Assembly: GCA_014239855.1 (NCBI GenBank)
Contig: JAAZXY010000002.1
Span: 62,001 to 126,000, forward strand
DNA from: Acidimicrobiales bacterium
GTDB taxonomy: Bacteria; Actinomycetota; Acidimicrobiia; Acidimicrobiales; MedAcidi-G1
DNA: 64,000 nt
Reading direction: 5' to 3'
The notes under the pieces were generated by a model. That model was not told where the DNA came from. It made no database searches and saw only the letters and a program-made list of their open reading frames with translations. Position numbers and translations under genes: made by a program. Below, one piece after another: positions 42,565-51,458 of this stretch (the stretch's first letter is position 1; each line of letters opens with the position of its first letter).

Positions 42565-43676
42565 CAGACCCCCATGCCGGTCAGCAGGTCGAACAACATC
42601 GACGACGAATCACCACAGGTGTCCACCGTCCAGTCCCGCAGGCGGGACGCCGCCGCTTCCACCTCGTCCATGTCGGCCTCCAGGTCCGCGGCGATGCGCG
42701 CCATCATCCCCAGGAAGGCGGCCATCCGTGCCTCATCGGCCGCGGGGTCGGCCGCCGGGTCGCCCGCGGCATCCTCCTCGGCCATTTCAGCCAGATCAGC
42801 GAGGGCCTCGGCCATCAGGGTCCCGATCCGCCCGGTGGTCTCGCGTACCAACTCGGCATCGCCCCGCAGATCGGGGGGAACCTCGTCAACCAGCCAGGCG
42901 AACACCTCGTCGGTCACCCGGAACACAGCCACCAGAGCGAACGGATCCGGCTCGTCGCCCTCCTCAGGCTCCATGTCCATGAGAGTGGCCATCATCTGAC
43001 CGAGGCGTTCGGCCAGACCGGCACACACCGCCGGCGCATCGGCCGACACGCCCAACATGGCCTCGGTGGAGCACCGGATCATGTTGGCCATCACCGGGGT
43101 GTCCAACAACAGGTCCATGGCCTCGTCGTCGTCGAGGTCCACCGCGCCGGACTCGAAACGGGCCTGCAGAAAAGGAACCAGGTCCTCAGCCGTCACACCC
43201 TCGAGCAGGCATTCGGGCTCAATGGGCGGCGCGTCGGGATCGGCAGCCAGTGACTGACCAATGCCCAGGCTCACCACGGAGACCACCAGGTCACAGTCCC
43301 CGAGGGCGGCCACGGCCAGGGACGCCTGGTCGGGACGGGGACCGTTGCGGGTCAGGGCCACCACCTCGGCCGGATCCATCTCGGCCAGCAGACGGTCGGC
43401 CACGCACCCCAGGTCGGCCTCGGTGAGACCCTCGAGGATCGGTGCGGCGGCCGCCACGTCGGAGACGAAGCCACTACGGGCCTCATCCGACGAGACCGTG
43501 GTGGTCGACACCTCCAGCATCGTGGTCGACACCGCCTCGCTGGTACCGGTCTCGGCCGGGTTGGATGCAGTATCGGCGGCAGTCCCGGCGGGTGCGGCAC
43601 CCGAGCCACAGGCCGAGAGCACCAGCACCGCGCTGAAGAGAAGACCGGCGATCGCCGATCGTGGATTGGTCGTCAT
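42564..43676 (-). CDS. Lipoprotein of unknown function, acidic
   Basis: Encodes 370 residues with lipobox LVLSACGS near residue 23, a Thr/Ser-rich linker (STTMLEVSTTTVSSDEA), and an acidic helical domain. Motifs include GLTEADLGCVADRLLAEMDPAEVVALT, DCDLVVSVVSLG, IEPECLLEGVTAEDLVPFLQARFE and a C-terminal CGDSSSMLFDLLTGMG. Cysteines are scattered in pairs. Probably anchored to the outer face of the membrane. The family is not recognised. It is the first gene of a pair placed between lysC and asd. Confidence 0.75.
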   Translation of the reverse strand: MTTNPRSAIAGLLFSAVLVLSACGSGAAPAGTAADTASNPAETGTSEAVSTTMLEVSTTTVSSDEARSGFVSDVAAAAPILEGLTEADLGCVADRLLAEMDPAEVVALTRNGPRPDQASLAVAALGDCDLVVSVVSLGIGQSLAADPDAPPIEPECLLEGVTAEDLVPFLQARFESGAVDLDDDEAMDLLLDTPVMANMIRCSTEAMLGVSADAPAVCAGLAERLGQMMATLMDMEPEEGDEPDPFALVAVFRVTDEVFAWLVDEVPPDLRGDAELVRETTGRIGTLMAEALADLAEMAEEDAAGDPAADPAADEARMAAFLGMMARIAADLEADMDEVEAAASRLRDWTVDTCGDSSSMLFDLLTGMGV

Positions 43677-43766
43677 GGGAACCCCTTCAGGTTCGTCTGT
43701 TCACCGGGGAAGATGGCCGCCCAGCGGGCAAAGGTTCAAAAGGTGAGAGGGATCGGAGGACGGGAC

Positions 43767-44984
43767 TCAGGCCTCGGCCAACCCGAAGGCCTCGTGCAGG
43801 GACCGGACCGCGTCCTCGACCCGCTCGCCGTCGACCACGCAACTCACCCGGATGGCCGACGTGGAGATCATCTGGATGTTCACCCCGGCGGCGGCCAACG
43901 TCTCGAACATGGTGGCGGCCACACCGGGATTTGACCGCATGCCGGCACCCACCACGCTCACCCGGGCGATCGAGTCGTCCGACGTCACGCCGCCCGCTCC
44001 GACCTCGGTGGCCAGGCGCTGCGTGTGTTCCACGGCTCGCGCCAGATCGGCGTGAGGCACGGTGAACGAGATGTCGGTCACGCCATGGTCGGACACGTTC
44101 TGCACGATCATGTCCACGTTCACCTCGAGGTCGGCCAACGCACGGAACACCGTGGCTGCCACCCCGGGCTGGTCGGGCACGCCGGCCAACGTCATCTTGG
44201 CCTCGGACGTGTCGTGGGTGACCGCCGAGACAATGGCCTGTTCCATGTCGGGTACCTCCTCGTCGACCCACGTCCCCTCCTGCCAGGTGAAGGCGGAACG
44301 GACGTGGAGGCGCACCCCGTGGGTGCGTGCGTATTCAACCGACCGCATGGCCGGCTTGGGACAACCGGTGGCCGTCATCTCCAACAACTCGTCGAACGAG
44401 ATGGCGGGCATTCGCCGGGCCGTCGGCACGACCCGGGGGTCGGTGGTGTACACCCCGGTCACATCGGTGTACAGCTCGCACGCGTCGGCGCCGAGGGCGT
44501 GGGCGATGGCCACCGCCGTGGTGTCGGACCCGCCACGACCCAGAAAGGTCACGTCGTTGTCGGTCGAGACGCCCTGGGAGCCTCCGATGACCGGCACCCG
44601 ACCGGCATCCAGCGACGCCCGTACCCGATCGGGCCGGACGTCGACGATCTTGGCGTTCTGGTGGTTGGTGTCGGTCAGGAAGCCGGCCTGGCTGCCGGTG
44701 AACGACTCGGAATCCACACCGATGTGGTGCAGGGCCATGCACACCAGTGCCATGGCCTTGCGTTCGCCGGCCGTGATGAGCATGTCCATCTCCCGGCCGG
44801 GGTGGACGATCGACACCTCGCCGGCCAGGCGCAGCAACTCGTCGGTCTCCTTGCCCATGGCCGAGACCACGAGCACCACCTGATCGCCGCGCCGCACGGT
44901 GCGGGCGACGTGATCGGCCACCTCGCGCATGCGATCCGCATCCGCGACCGAGGTGCCTCCGAACTTCTGGACGACGAGTGCCAC
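43767..44984 (-). CDS. lysC: Aspartate kinase
   Basis: Encodes 405 residues. The kinase domain begins MALVVQKFGGTSVADADRMREVADHV and includes GGSQGVSTDNDVTFLGRGGSDTTAVAIAHALGAD and YTDVTGVYTTDPRVV. Two ACT domains follow (TLAGVPDQPGVAATVFRALADLEVNVDMI and VSVVGAGMRSNPGVAATMFETLAAAGVNIQMIST), which bind lysine/threonine for feedback control. The GTG at 44984 is preceded by TAGCGT at 8 nt and by GGAG. A typical actinobacterial lysC would overlap asd. Confidence 0.96.
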   Translation of the reverse strand: MALVVQKFGGTSVADADRMREVADHVARTVRRGDQVVLVVSAMGKETDELLRLAGEVSIVHPGREMDMLITAGERKAMALVCMALHHIGVDSESFTGSQAGFLTDTNHQNAKIVDVRPDRVRASLDAGRVPVIGGSQGVSTDNDVTFLGRGGSDTTAVAIAHALGADACELYTDVTGVYTTDPRVVPTARRMPAISFDELLEMTATGCPKPAMRSVEYARTHGVRLHVRSAFTWQEGTWVDEEVPDMEQAIVSAVTHDTSEAKMTLAGVPDQPGVAATVFRALADLEVNVDMIVQNVSDHGVTDISFTVPHADLARAVEHTQRLATEVGAGGVTSDDSIARVSVVGAGMRSNPGVAATMFETLAAAGVNIQMISTSAIRVSCVVDGERVEDAVRSLHEAFGLAEA

Positions 44985-45081
44985 GGGGCTCCACGCTACC
45001 GGCGCGCCACGCGCCGACTGCTGCAGGTTCGGGCCCGGTTACCGGTCCAGTTCCCGGTCCGGTCGATCTGCTACCGGCCAC

Positions 45082-45113
45082 CGTCGGTAGGGTGCCGCGT
45101 CGGTAGGGTGCCG
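45082..45113. repeat. Two perfect 16-bp repeats doubling the -10 element
   Basis: CGTCGGTAGGGTGCCG at 45082-45097 and 45098-45113. Each contains TAGGGT, so the -10 element of the cyclophilin gene is duplicated in tandem; the second copy ends 8 nt before the ATG. Confidence 0.9.
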
Positions 45114-45117
45114 CCCC

Positions 45118-45930
45118 ATGGTCCAGAAGTCCCGACGTCCCAGTGCCCAGAGTCCCCGTTCCGGAGGACCCGGCCAGCAACGCTCGACCACCATCCGGGT
45201 GGTGGCCGGTGTGCTGGCCCTGATGATGGTGGGCAGCCTGGCCTTCGTGGTCGTGGGCACCGCCGGATCAGGAGGCGAGGATCAGGCGACCCCGCCGACC
45301 CTGCCCATCCCCGATGACTGCCCGGCCGAGGACAAGTCCGACGCCCCCCGGCTGGCCTTCACCAGCCGCCCCACCTGGTGCCTGTCCCCCGGGGCGAGTT
45401 ACACCGCGGTCTTCAATACCACCGAGGGTGAGATCCGGGTCGCCCTGGACAAGGCCCGCACCCCGGAGACGGTCAACAACTTCGTGGTCCTCACCCGGTA
45501 CGGGTACTACGACGCCACGATGCTGTTCCGCTTCGACCCGTCGATCGACATCATCCAGGGCGGGGCACCGAACACCAACGACTGGTCCGATCGGGGACCC
45601 GGCTACACCATCCCCGACGAGGGCGGCGAGTTCCGGGCCACTGCCTCGGGACAGCTCACCGGCCCCTTCACCTATGAGGCGGGTGACCTCGTGATGGCCC
45701 GCTCGGCCGGCCCCGACAGCTCGGGCGCCCAGTTCTTCTTCGCCACCGGCCCCCGCACCTCGCTGCTGGACGCCCAGGGCACCTACATCGTCTTCGGCCG
45801 GGCCGACGAGGCCGGCACGGCGGTGCTCCAGGCGATGATGGGGCTCTACGAGGTCGACGAGACCTCGCAGTACGGCGGTGGGCCGAGCCGCGACGTGATC
45901 GTCCGCTCGGTCACCATCGAAGCCGGCTGA
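45118..45930 (+). CDS. Membrane-anchored cyclophilin-type peptidyl-prolyl isomerase
   Basis: Encodes 270 residues. After a basic leader, one membrane segment (VVAGVLALMMVGSLAFVVVG) anchors an extracytoplasmic domain. The cyclophilin core contains YTAVFNTTEGEIRVALDKARTPETVNNFVVLTRYGYYDATMLFRFDPSIDIIQGG and AGDLVMARSAGPDSSGAQFFFATG. The Phe-Arg-Phe active-site segment of canonical cyclophilins (here FRFDPSIDIIQGG) is present. Two cysteines (DDCPAEDK, TWCLSPG) precede the domain. Probably assists folding of exported proteins. Confidence 0.93.
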   Translation: MVQKSRRPSAQSPRSGGPGQQRSTTIRVVAGVLALMMVGSLAFVVVGTAGSGGEDQATPPTLPIPDDCPAEDKSDAPRLAFTSRPTWCLSPGASYTAVFNTTEGEIRVALDKARTPETVNNFVVLTRYGYYDATMLFRFDPSIDIIQGGAPNTNDWSDRGPGYTIPDEGGEFRATASGQLTGPFTYEAGDLVMARSAGPDSSGAQFFFATGPRTSLLDAQGTYIVFGRADEAGTAVLQAMMGLYEVDETSQYGGGPSRDVIVRSVTIEAG

Positions 45931-45971
45931 CCGTTCCCACCCGACGCCGCCCGACGTCAGCGAGCCGGACC

Positions 45972-46664
45972 GTGCCGATGCCCGGAACGCGTCCGCCCAT
46001 CGAGCCGCCGCCCAGCACCTGGGCGTTCCCCCGGGCCGACACGGCCGATCCGAACGGCGTGGTCGGCGTCGGAGCCGATGTCGACCCCGGCACCCTGCTG
46101 ACCGCCTACCGGTCGGGCCTGTTTCCCATGCCCGTGGAACCCGGTGGGCCCATGGCCTGGTGGTCGCCCGACCCACGGGGCGTGCTGGAGCCGGGCGACC
46201 TGCGGGTGTCCCGGTCGCTGCGGCGGTCGCTGGACCGCTACGAGATCCGGGTCGACACGGCGTTCGCCGACGTGGTGGTGGCCTGTGCCGATCCCGCACG
46301 GGACCGGGGCTGGATCGACGAGCGCATCGCCGGGGCCTACACCGAACTCCACCATCTGGGCTGGGCCCACTCCGTCGAGGCCTGGGACGAGAACGGTCTG
46401 GCCGGTGGTCTCTACGGGGTGGCCGTCGGGGGCCTGTTCGCCGGTGAGTCGATGTTCCACCGTCGCACCGACGCCTCCAAGGTCGCCCTGCACGGCCTCG
46501 TCGAGCTCATGGGCACCGGGACCCATCGCCTGATCGACGTGCAGTGGTGCACACCGCATCTGGCACGTATGGGGGCCGGTGAGATGGACCGGGAGGACTA
46601 TCTGGAGCGGCTGGCCGACCTGGCCACGGTGTCCGGCCCTCGCTGGCCGGACCGGGCAACCTAG
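45972..46664 (+). CDS. aat: Leucyl/phenylalanyl-tRNA-protein transferase
   Basis: Encodes 230 residues from GTG 45972 (ATG at 45978 is an alternative). FPRADTADPNGVVGVGADVDPGTLLTAYRSGLFPMPVEPGGPMAWWSPDPRGVLEP is the signature start, followed by RGWIDERIAGAYTELHHLGWAHSVEAW and GGLYGVAVGGLFAGESMFHRRTDASKVALHGLVE. The enzyme attaches Leu or Phe to N-terminal Arg/Lys of proteins for ClpS/ClpAP degradation. It follows the cyclophilin gene at 41 nt. Confidence 0.95.
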   Translation: MPMPGTRPPIEPPPSTWAFPRADTADPNGVVGVGADVDPGTLLTAYRSGLFPMPVEPGGPMAWWSPDPRGVLEPGDLRVSRSLRRSLDRYEIRVDTAFADVVVACADPARDRGWIDERIAGAYTELHHLGWAHSVEAWDENGLAGGLYGVAVGGLFAGESMFHRRTDASKVALHGLVELMGTGTHRLIDVQWCTPHLARMGAGEMDREDYLERLADLATVSGPRWPDRAT

Positions 46665-46909
46665 GAACCCAGCCCCGTTCGGGCCCGGCGGACCGGCAGG
46701 TCTCCCGCTCGCCACCACCGACCCGAGAATCGCCACGCTCCGGGAACGGACGGCACCCGGACATCGCCACCCGGCTTGGGCCATAGGGCCTCGACGGCGG
46801 CGAGGATGGCCGCCAGTTCCTGGGGGGTCGCACCCTCGGCGGTGACGCGGATGCCCGGCTGACCGGGTTCCACCGGCTGCTCAGATGCCGTCAATCGTTC
46901 AGAAGCCAT
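46661..46909 (-). CDS. Acyl-CoA carboxylase epsilon subunit-like protein
   Basis: Encodes 82 residues. EGATPQELAAILAAVEALW and WRFSGRWWRAGD match the small epsilon subunit (AccE/PccE) that stabilises actinobacterial acyl-CoA carboxylases. It follows the carboxyltransferase gene on the same strand at 23 nt, which is the usual position. The stop overlaps the 3' end of aat. GGAACGGGC precedes the ATG. Confidence 0.83.
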   Translation of the reverse strand: MASERLTASEQPVEPGQPGIRVTAEGATPQELAAILAAVEALWPKPGGDVRVPSVPGAWRFSGRWWRAGDLPVRRARTGLGS

Positions 46910-46932
46910 GCCCGTTCCCCGATCGCCGCCCG

Positions 46933-48489
46933 CTAGAGGGGCACGTTCCCGTGCTTGCGGCGGGGTGACTCCTGATCCTTGGTGACCAGCATCCGGAGTC
47001 CGGCCACCAACTTGATCCGGGTGTCGGCCGGGTCGATCACGTCGTCGACGTAGCCACGTTCGGCGGCCACGTACGGGTTGGCGAACTTTTCCGTGTACTC
47101 GTCCACCAACTCGGCCCGTCGGGCGTCGGGATCCGCGGCATCCTGGAGTTCCCGGCGGTGGACGATCTCGACGGCTCCCTGCGGGCCCATGACGGCCAAC
47201 TCGGCGGTCGGCCAGGCCAGCGACAGGTCCGAACCGACCGACTTGGAGTCCATGACGACGTAGGCGCCGCCGTAGGCCTTGCGGGTGATGACCTGGATGC
47301 GGGGCACCGTCGCCTCGCAGTAGGCGTAGAGCAGCTTGGCCCCGTGGCGGATGATGCCGCCGTACTCCTGGTCGACGCCGGGCAGGAACCCGGGTACGTC
47401 CACGAAGGTGATGATGGGGACGTTGAAGGCGTCGCACGTCCGCACGAACCGGGCCGCCTTCTCCGAGGCCTCGATGTCGAGCACCCCGGCGAAGTGCATG
47501 GGCTGGTTGCCGACCACGCCGACGCTGCGACCGTCGAGTCGCCCGAAGCCGCACACGATGTTGCCGGCCCATGCCGCGTGGTACTCGAGGAAGTGGCCGT
47601 CGTCGAGCACCGTCTCGATGACCGTGCGCATGTCGTACGGCATGTTGGCGCTGTCCGGCATGAGGTCGTTCAACTCGGGACACCGGCGGTCGCCCGGGTC
47701 GTCGGTCTCGACGAGCGGGGCCTCCTCGAGGTTGTTGGAGGGCAGTTGGGCCAGCAGCGCCTTGACCTCGTCGAGCACCTCGTGTTCGTCCTCGCAGACG
47801 AAGGTGGCCACACCGGACTTCGTCGAGTGGCTGCCGGCGCCTCCCAGTTCCTCGAGGGTGACCTCCTCACCGGTGACCGTCTTGACCACGTCGGGACCGG
47901 TGATGAACATGTGCGACTTCTCGCGGACCATGAAGATGAAGTCGGTCATGGCCGGGCTGTACACGGCCCCGCCGGCACAGGGACCGAGGATCACGCTGAT
48001 CTGCGGGATGACCCCGGAGGCCTGGACGTTGCGCCAGAAGATCCCGCCGTAGCCGTCGAGGCTGACCACGCCCTCCTGGATCCGTGCCCCGGCCCCGTCG
48101 TTGAGGCCGATGAACGGCGCGCCGACGCTGAGGGCCAGGTCCATGACCTTGTGGATCTTCTCGGCGAACACCTCGCCGAGCGCCCCGCCGAACACCGTGA
48201 AGTCCTGGGAGAACAGGAAGACCTTGCGGCCGTCGACGGTGCCCCACCCGGTGATCACGCCGTCGGTGTAGGGACGTTCCTCGATGCCGCTCTCATGGGC
48301 CCGATGACGGGCCAGCATGTCGAGTTCGTGGAACGACCCGGGGTCGACCAGATACTCGATCCGCTCCCTGGCCAGCATCTTTCCCTTGTCGTGCTGGCGC
48401 TGGACGGCCCGGTCGGGACCGGCGTGGATCGCCGCCTCACGGCGCTCATTCAACCCGTCGAGGCGTTCGGACATCGTGTGATCGGCCAT
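46933..48489 (-). CDS. Acyl-CoA (propionyl-CoA type) carboxylase beta subunit
   Basis: Encodes 518 residues. The carboxyltransferase family shows [93 protein letters not shown], and [29 protein letters not shown]. The second half ends with [38 protein letters not shown]. It transfers CO2 from biotin to propionyl- or acetyl-CoA. The epsilon subunit follows; the biotin-carrying alpha subunit is not in the window. A methylmalonyl-CoA epimerase at 50030 fits propionyl-CoA metabolism. Confidence 0.94.
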   Translation of the reverse strand: MADHTMSERLDGLNERREAAIHAGPDRAVQRQHDKGKMLARERIEYLVDPGSFHELDMLARHRAHESGIEERPYTDGVITGWGTVDGRKVFLFSQDFTVFGGALGEVFAEKIHKVMDLALSVGAPFIGLNDGAGARIQEGVVSLDGYGGIFWRNVQASGVIPQISVILGPCAGGAVYSPAMTDFIFMVREKSHMFITGPDVVKTVTGEEVTLEELGGAGSHSTKSGVATFVCEDEHEVLDEVKALLAQLPSNNLEEAPLVETDDPGDRRCPELNDLMPDSANMPYDMRTVIETVLDDGHFLEYHAAWAGNIVCGFGRLDGRSVGVVGNQPMHFAGVLDIEASEKAARFVRTCDAFNVPIITFVDVPGFLPGVDQEYGGIIRHGAKLLYAYCEATVPRIQVITRKAYGGAYVVMDSKSVGSDLSLAWPTAELAVMGPQGAVEIVHRRELQDAADPDARRAELVDEYTEKFANPYVAAERGYVDDVIDPADTRIKLVAGLRMLVTKDQESPRRKHGNVPL

Positions 48490-48551
48490 GGTGGGCCACA
48501 GGGTACCGAACTCGGTCGTCCCATCTGGAAGCCGACCGGTACGGTCCGGTC

Positions 48552-49103
48552 ATGGCGCTCGGCGTGTTCTGCGGATCCCGTGCCGGTATCGACGACTCGG
48601 CCCTCGTTCTGGCCCGTGAACTGGGCGGGGCCATGGCCGCCTCGGGCATCGACCTCGTCTACGGCGGGGCGGGGATCGGGGTGATGGGTGCGGTGGCCGA
48701 CGCCGTGCTCGACGCCGGCGGCCGGGTCATCGGCGTCATCCCGTCGGGGCTGTTCAGCCACGAGGTGCCGCACCGGGGTCTCACCGAGCGGATCGAGGTG
48801 GCCGACATGCACGAGCGGAAGCGCACCATGTACGCCCGGTCCGACGCGTTCTGTGGCCTCCCGGGCGGCTACGGCACCCTCGAGGAGTTGTTCGAAGCGG
48901 CCACGTGGACCCAGTTGGGCCTCCACGAACGGCCCAAGCCGATCGCCCTGCTGGACGGTGGCGCACCCGGGTCACCGGGTTTCTGGTCCCACCTCGAGGC
49001 GTTTCTGGACACCATGGTGGCCGCCGGATTCGCCAAGCCCGAGAGTCGGAGCATCGTCCGGCGGGTGGAGACGGTGGACGAGGTGCTGGCGCTCCTCGAC
49101 TGA
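48552..49103 (+). CDS. LOG family protein (TIGR00730-type)
   Basis: Encodes 183 residues. GVFCGSRAGIDD, YGGAGIGVMGAVADAVLDAGGRVIGVIP, MHERKRTMY and LPGGYGTLEELFEAATW are the Rossmann-like LOG signatures, including the P-G-G-x-G-T-x-x-E active motif. Such proteins hydrolyse cytokinin nucleotides or other nucleoside 5'-monophosphates. TACGGT ends 6 nt before the ATG, divergent from the carboxylase gene. Confidence 0.94.
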   Translation: MALGVFCGSRAGIDDSALVLARELGGAMAASGIDLVYGGAGIGVMGAVADAVLDAGGRVIGVIPSGLFSHEVPHRGLTERIEVADMHERKRTMYARSDAFCGLPGGYGTLEELFEAATWTQLGLHERPKPIALLDGGAPGSPGFWSHLEAFLDTMVAAGFAKPESRSIVRRVETVDEVLALLD

Positions 49104-49117
49104 GCCGGGTGCGACCG

Positions 49118-50020
49118 TCAGCCGCGTTCGGCGGCCAGCCGGCGGGCCCGTTCTGCGACACGGGGAGCATCGATGTGGGCGCACACCGCCTCGAGGTGGT
49201 CGGCCGGACCGGTCCAGCGGAGGTCGGCCACGTCGGCCATGACCGGGGCGTCGAGGTCCAACGTGGCCAGGTGCCGGTAGAGCTCGGCATCGTCGCGTCG
49301 CTCGGCGAGTGTGGCGGCCAGCTTCACGGCGCCCCGGACCGGAATGTCCCAGTCGGCGGCGTCGGCTGGAATCGACTCGAGATGGCCGTACCGGGCCAGC
49401 ACCGTGGCCGACGACTTGGCGCCCCATCCGGGCAGGCCGGGAATCCCGTCGGCGGTGTCGCCGACCAGGGCCAGCCAGTCGGGGATGGAGCCCGGCTCGA
49501 CGCCGAACTTCTCGACCACCCCGGCCCGGTCGTAGAGGACCTCCCGCCGGCGATCCAGTTGGGCGATGCCCGTCGTGTCGTCCACCACCTGGGCGAGGTC
49601 CTTGTCCGGCGTGCAGATGTGCACGGCATCGACACGGGGGTCGGCTGCTGCACGGACCGCCGCAGCCCCCATGGCGTCGTCCGCCTCGTGCTCCACCATG
49701 GCGAACACCGTGAATCCCGCCGCCTCCAGGGCGGCCTCCAGGAGCGGGAACTGGGCGAACAGCTCGGGGGGCGTGCCCTCACCGGTCTTGTAGCCGTCGA
49801 ACAGGTCGTTGCGGAACGACTCGACCACCCGGTCGGTGGCCACCCCCACATGGGTGGCGCCGTCGGCCAACAGGCTGAGCATCGATCCCAGCACGCCCCG
49901 GGTGGCCGCCACCTCGACGCCTTCGGCCGTCACGTGGGACGGCACGGCGAAGTGGAACCGGAAGAGCTCGTAGGTGCCGTCGATCAGGTGGACGACCGGG
50001 ATGCGGCCGGGGTCGGTCAC
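49118..50020 (-). CDS. 5'-3' exonuclease (flap endonuclease family)
   Basis: Encodes 300 residues. Conserved Asp-rich blocks are VHLIDGTYELFRFHF, VATDRVVESFRNDLFDGYKTG, FTVFAMVEHEADDAMGAAAV, VHICTPDKDLAQVVDD and GDTADGIPGLPGWGAKSSATVLA (helix-hairpin-helix, with the metal-binding Asp residues). It lacks polymerase domains, so it is a stand-alone paralog of the PolA N-terminal domain. The start GTG 50020 is 10 nt after the mce stop, so the two are co-transcribed. Confidence 0.93.
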   Translation of the reverse strand: MTDPGRIPVVHLIDGTYELFRFHFAVPSHVTAEGVEVAATRGVLGSMLSLLADGATHVGVATDRVVESFRNDLFDGYKTGEGTPPELFAQFPLLEAALEAAGFTVFAMVEHEADDAMGAAAVRAAADPRVDAVHICTPDKDLAQVVDDTTGIAQLDRRREVLYDRAGVVEKFGVEPGSIPDWLALVGDTADGIPGLPGWGAKSSATVLARYGHLESIPADAADWDIPVRGAVKLAATLAERRDDAELYRHLATLDLDAPVMADVADLRWTGPADHLEAVCAHIDAPRVAERARRLAAERG

Positions 50021-50029
50021 CGTCGACCC

Positions 50030-50443
50030 CTACTCCTGGACCCGTTCTTGAACCAACTCGATGAGCGTGCCGAACGAGCCCTTGGGATGGACGAAGGCCA
50101 CGGTCGTTCCCCGGGACCCGGGTCGGGGTTCGGGGTCGATGGCCCGGCCGCCGGCGGCCACGATGGCGGCCAACGCCTCGGCGCAGTCGTCCACCCGGTA
50201 GCCGATGTGGTGGATGCCCTCGCCCCGCTTGGTCAGGAAGGTGGTGATGGCCGAATCGGGACGGGTTCCGGTCGTCAACTGCAGATAGGACTCACCGATC
50301 TTCAGGAGGGCCTCGTCCACCCCGTCGCGTTCGACCACCTCCCGGTGGTGAACCTCGGCGCCGAAGGCCCGCTGGTGGTAGTCGATGGCCGCCTCGAGGT
50401 CGTGAACGGCAATGGCCACATGGTCGATCTGGGTCAGCAGCAC
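50030..50443 (-). CDS. mce: Methylmalonyl-CoA epimerase
   Basis: Encodes 137 residues. The vicinal oxygen chelate fold begins LLTQIDHVAIAVHDLEAAIDYHQRAFGAEVHHREVV and has ERDGVDEALLKIGESYLQL, GIHHIGYRVDD and VHPKGSFGTLIELVQ. His10 and the paired His and Glu residues (HIGYR, LIELVQ) form the metal site. It interconverts (2S)- and (2R)-methylmalonyl-CoA in propionate oxidation. GTG 50443 has AGGAGG 8 nt upstream. Confidence 0.94.
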   Translation of the reverse strand: MLLTQIDHVAIAVHDLEAAIDYHQRAFGAEVHHREVVERDGVDEALLKIGESYLQLTTGTRPDSAITTFLTKRGEGIHHIGYRVDDCAEALAAIVAAGGRAIDPEPRPGSRGTTVAFVHPKGSFGTLIELVQERVQE

Positions 50444-50518
50444 GAGGTGCCTCCTGTCTGGTTCGGTTTTGGGTTGATCGACGGGTTCCAGAGACTGGCA
50501 CGCATGCTCCAGCCCCGG

Positions 50519-50811
50519 ACATCCACAGGGTCGCCGCCCGGCCTGTGGACAGCCCTGTGGACAACTCGGTCACCCCGACGGTCGGGTACCGATCTCGTCC
50601 GATCAGCCCCGATCTGGCCGTTCTGTGACGATTCGCGGGGTATTTCAGCCCGACTTGTCATGATCTCGTCAATGTTGTAATGTGATTGCAACAGTTGGGA
50701 ACCACCCCTCCACCCAACTCGGAGGCGACCCCTCGGCGTGGCGAGAGCCCCCGGGGGGCGTTTCCATGTCAGGGGCCGTGACAGGACCCCCTCATCCACC
50801 GGGTGTCCACA
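50519..50811. promoter_or_regulatory. Cluster of DnaA-box-like sites in a 393-bp intergenic region
   Basis: TGTGGACAA at 50556-50564 is a perfect TTGTCCACA (minus strand), the actinobacterial DnaA box. Near matches are TGTGGACAG (50544-50552) and GTGTCCACA (50803-50811), with a weaker CATCCACA (50520-50527). Four sites in under 300 bp is more than chance would suggest in this GC-rich sequence. The region between mce and recR has no protein-coding gene that I can support. Confidence 0.45.
50655..50765 (+). ncRNA. Probable small RNA with promoter and C-rich-loop hairpin
   Basis: TTGTCA (50655-50660) and TAATGT (50678-50683) are separated by 17 bp, a near-consensus promoter, and predict a start near 50690. 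The RNA would begin with AGTTGGG/CCCAACT (50693-50699, 50713-50719), whose 13-nt loop reads AACCACCCCTCCA. A second stem CCCCTCGG/CCGGGGGG (50729-50736, 50751-50758) is followed by CGTTTCC. The C-rich loop recalls the actinobacterial 6C RNA, which is a hypothesis. There is no open reading frame. The ncRNA is about 50690-50765; the promoter is included in the coordinates. Confidence 0.4.
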
Positions 50812-50836
50812 GGGCAGGTGACCACAGGGCACCGGA

Positions 50837-51439
50837 TCAACCACCGTCCAGCTGACGGCGACCCTCGAGCGCCCGTCCCAGCGTGAGTTCGTCGGCATAT
50901 TCCAGGTCACCCCCGACGGGCAGCCCACTGGCGATCTTGGTGACCACCAGACCCAACGGCCCCAGAAGACGAGCCAGGTACATGGCCGTGGCCTCCCCCT
51001 CGATGTTCGGGTTGGTGGCCAGGATCACCTCGCTCACCCCCTCGGGATCCAACCGGGCCAGCAGTTCCCGGATCCGGAGCTGATCGGGACCGATCCCCTC
51101 GATGGGACTGATGGCCCCACCCAGAACGTGATACCGACCACCGAACTCGCCCGTGCGTTCGACGGCCACGATGTCCCGGGGCTCCTCGACCACACACAGG
51201 ATCGACCGGTCGCGGCGGTCGTCGGCACACACCGGACACAGTTCGGCCTCGGCGATGTTGAAGCACCGGTCGCAGAACCGCACCCGGGCCTTCATCTCGT
51301 CGATGGCCACCGTCAGACGGGTGGTGTCCTCGACGGTGAGCTTCATCAGGTGGAAGGCCAGACGCTGGGCCGACTTGGGTCCGACGCCCGGCAGGCGACC
51401 CAACTCGTCGATCACCGCCTGGACGGCATCCGCGTACAC
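50837..51439 (-). CDS. recR: Recombination mediator RecR
   Basis: Encodes 200 residues, the usual length. The helix-hairpin-helix part is [23 protein letters not shown]; the zinc finger is [16 protein letters not shown]; the Toprim domain has [43 protein letters not shown] and [26 protein letters not shown] 51439 was chosen because AGAGG lies upstream and the protein then starts at the usual position. It follows dnaX after 19 nt, the conserved dnaX-recR pairing. RecR loads RecA with RecF/RecO. Confidence 0.96.
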   Translation of the reverse strand: MYADAVQAVIDELGRLPGVGPKSAQRLAFHLMKLTVEDTTRLTVAIDEMKARVRFCDRCFNIAEAELCPVCADDRRDRSILCVVEEPRDIVAVERTGEFGGRYHVLGGAISPIEGIGPDQLRIRELLARLDPEGVSEVILATNPNIEGEATAMYLARLLGPLGLVVTKIASGLPVGGDLEYADELTLGRALEGRRQLDGG

Positions 51440-51458
51440 CTCGACAGCCTCTGTCCGG

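Noticed and set aside
47158-48684. A 508-codon frame antisense to the carboxyltransferase gene
   Set aside because: No domain signatures; explained as a shadow of the beta subunit.
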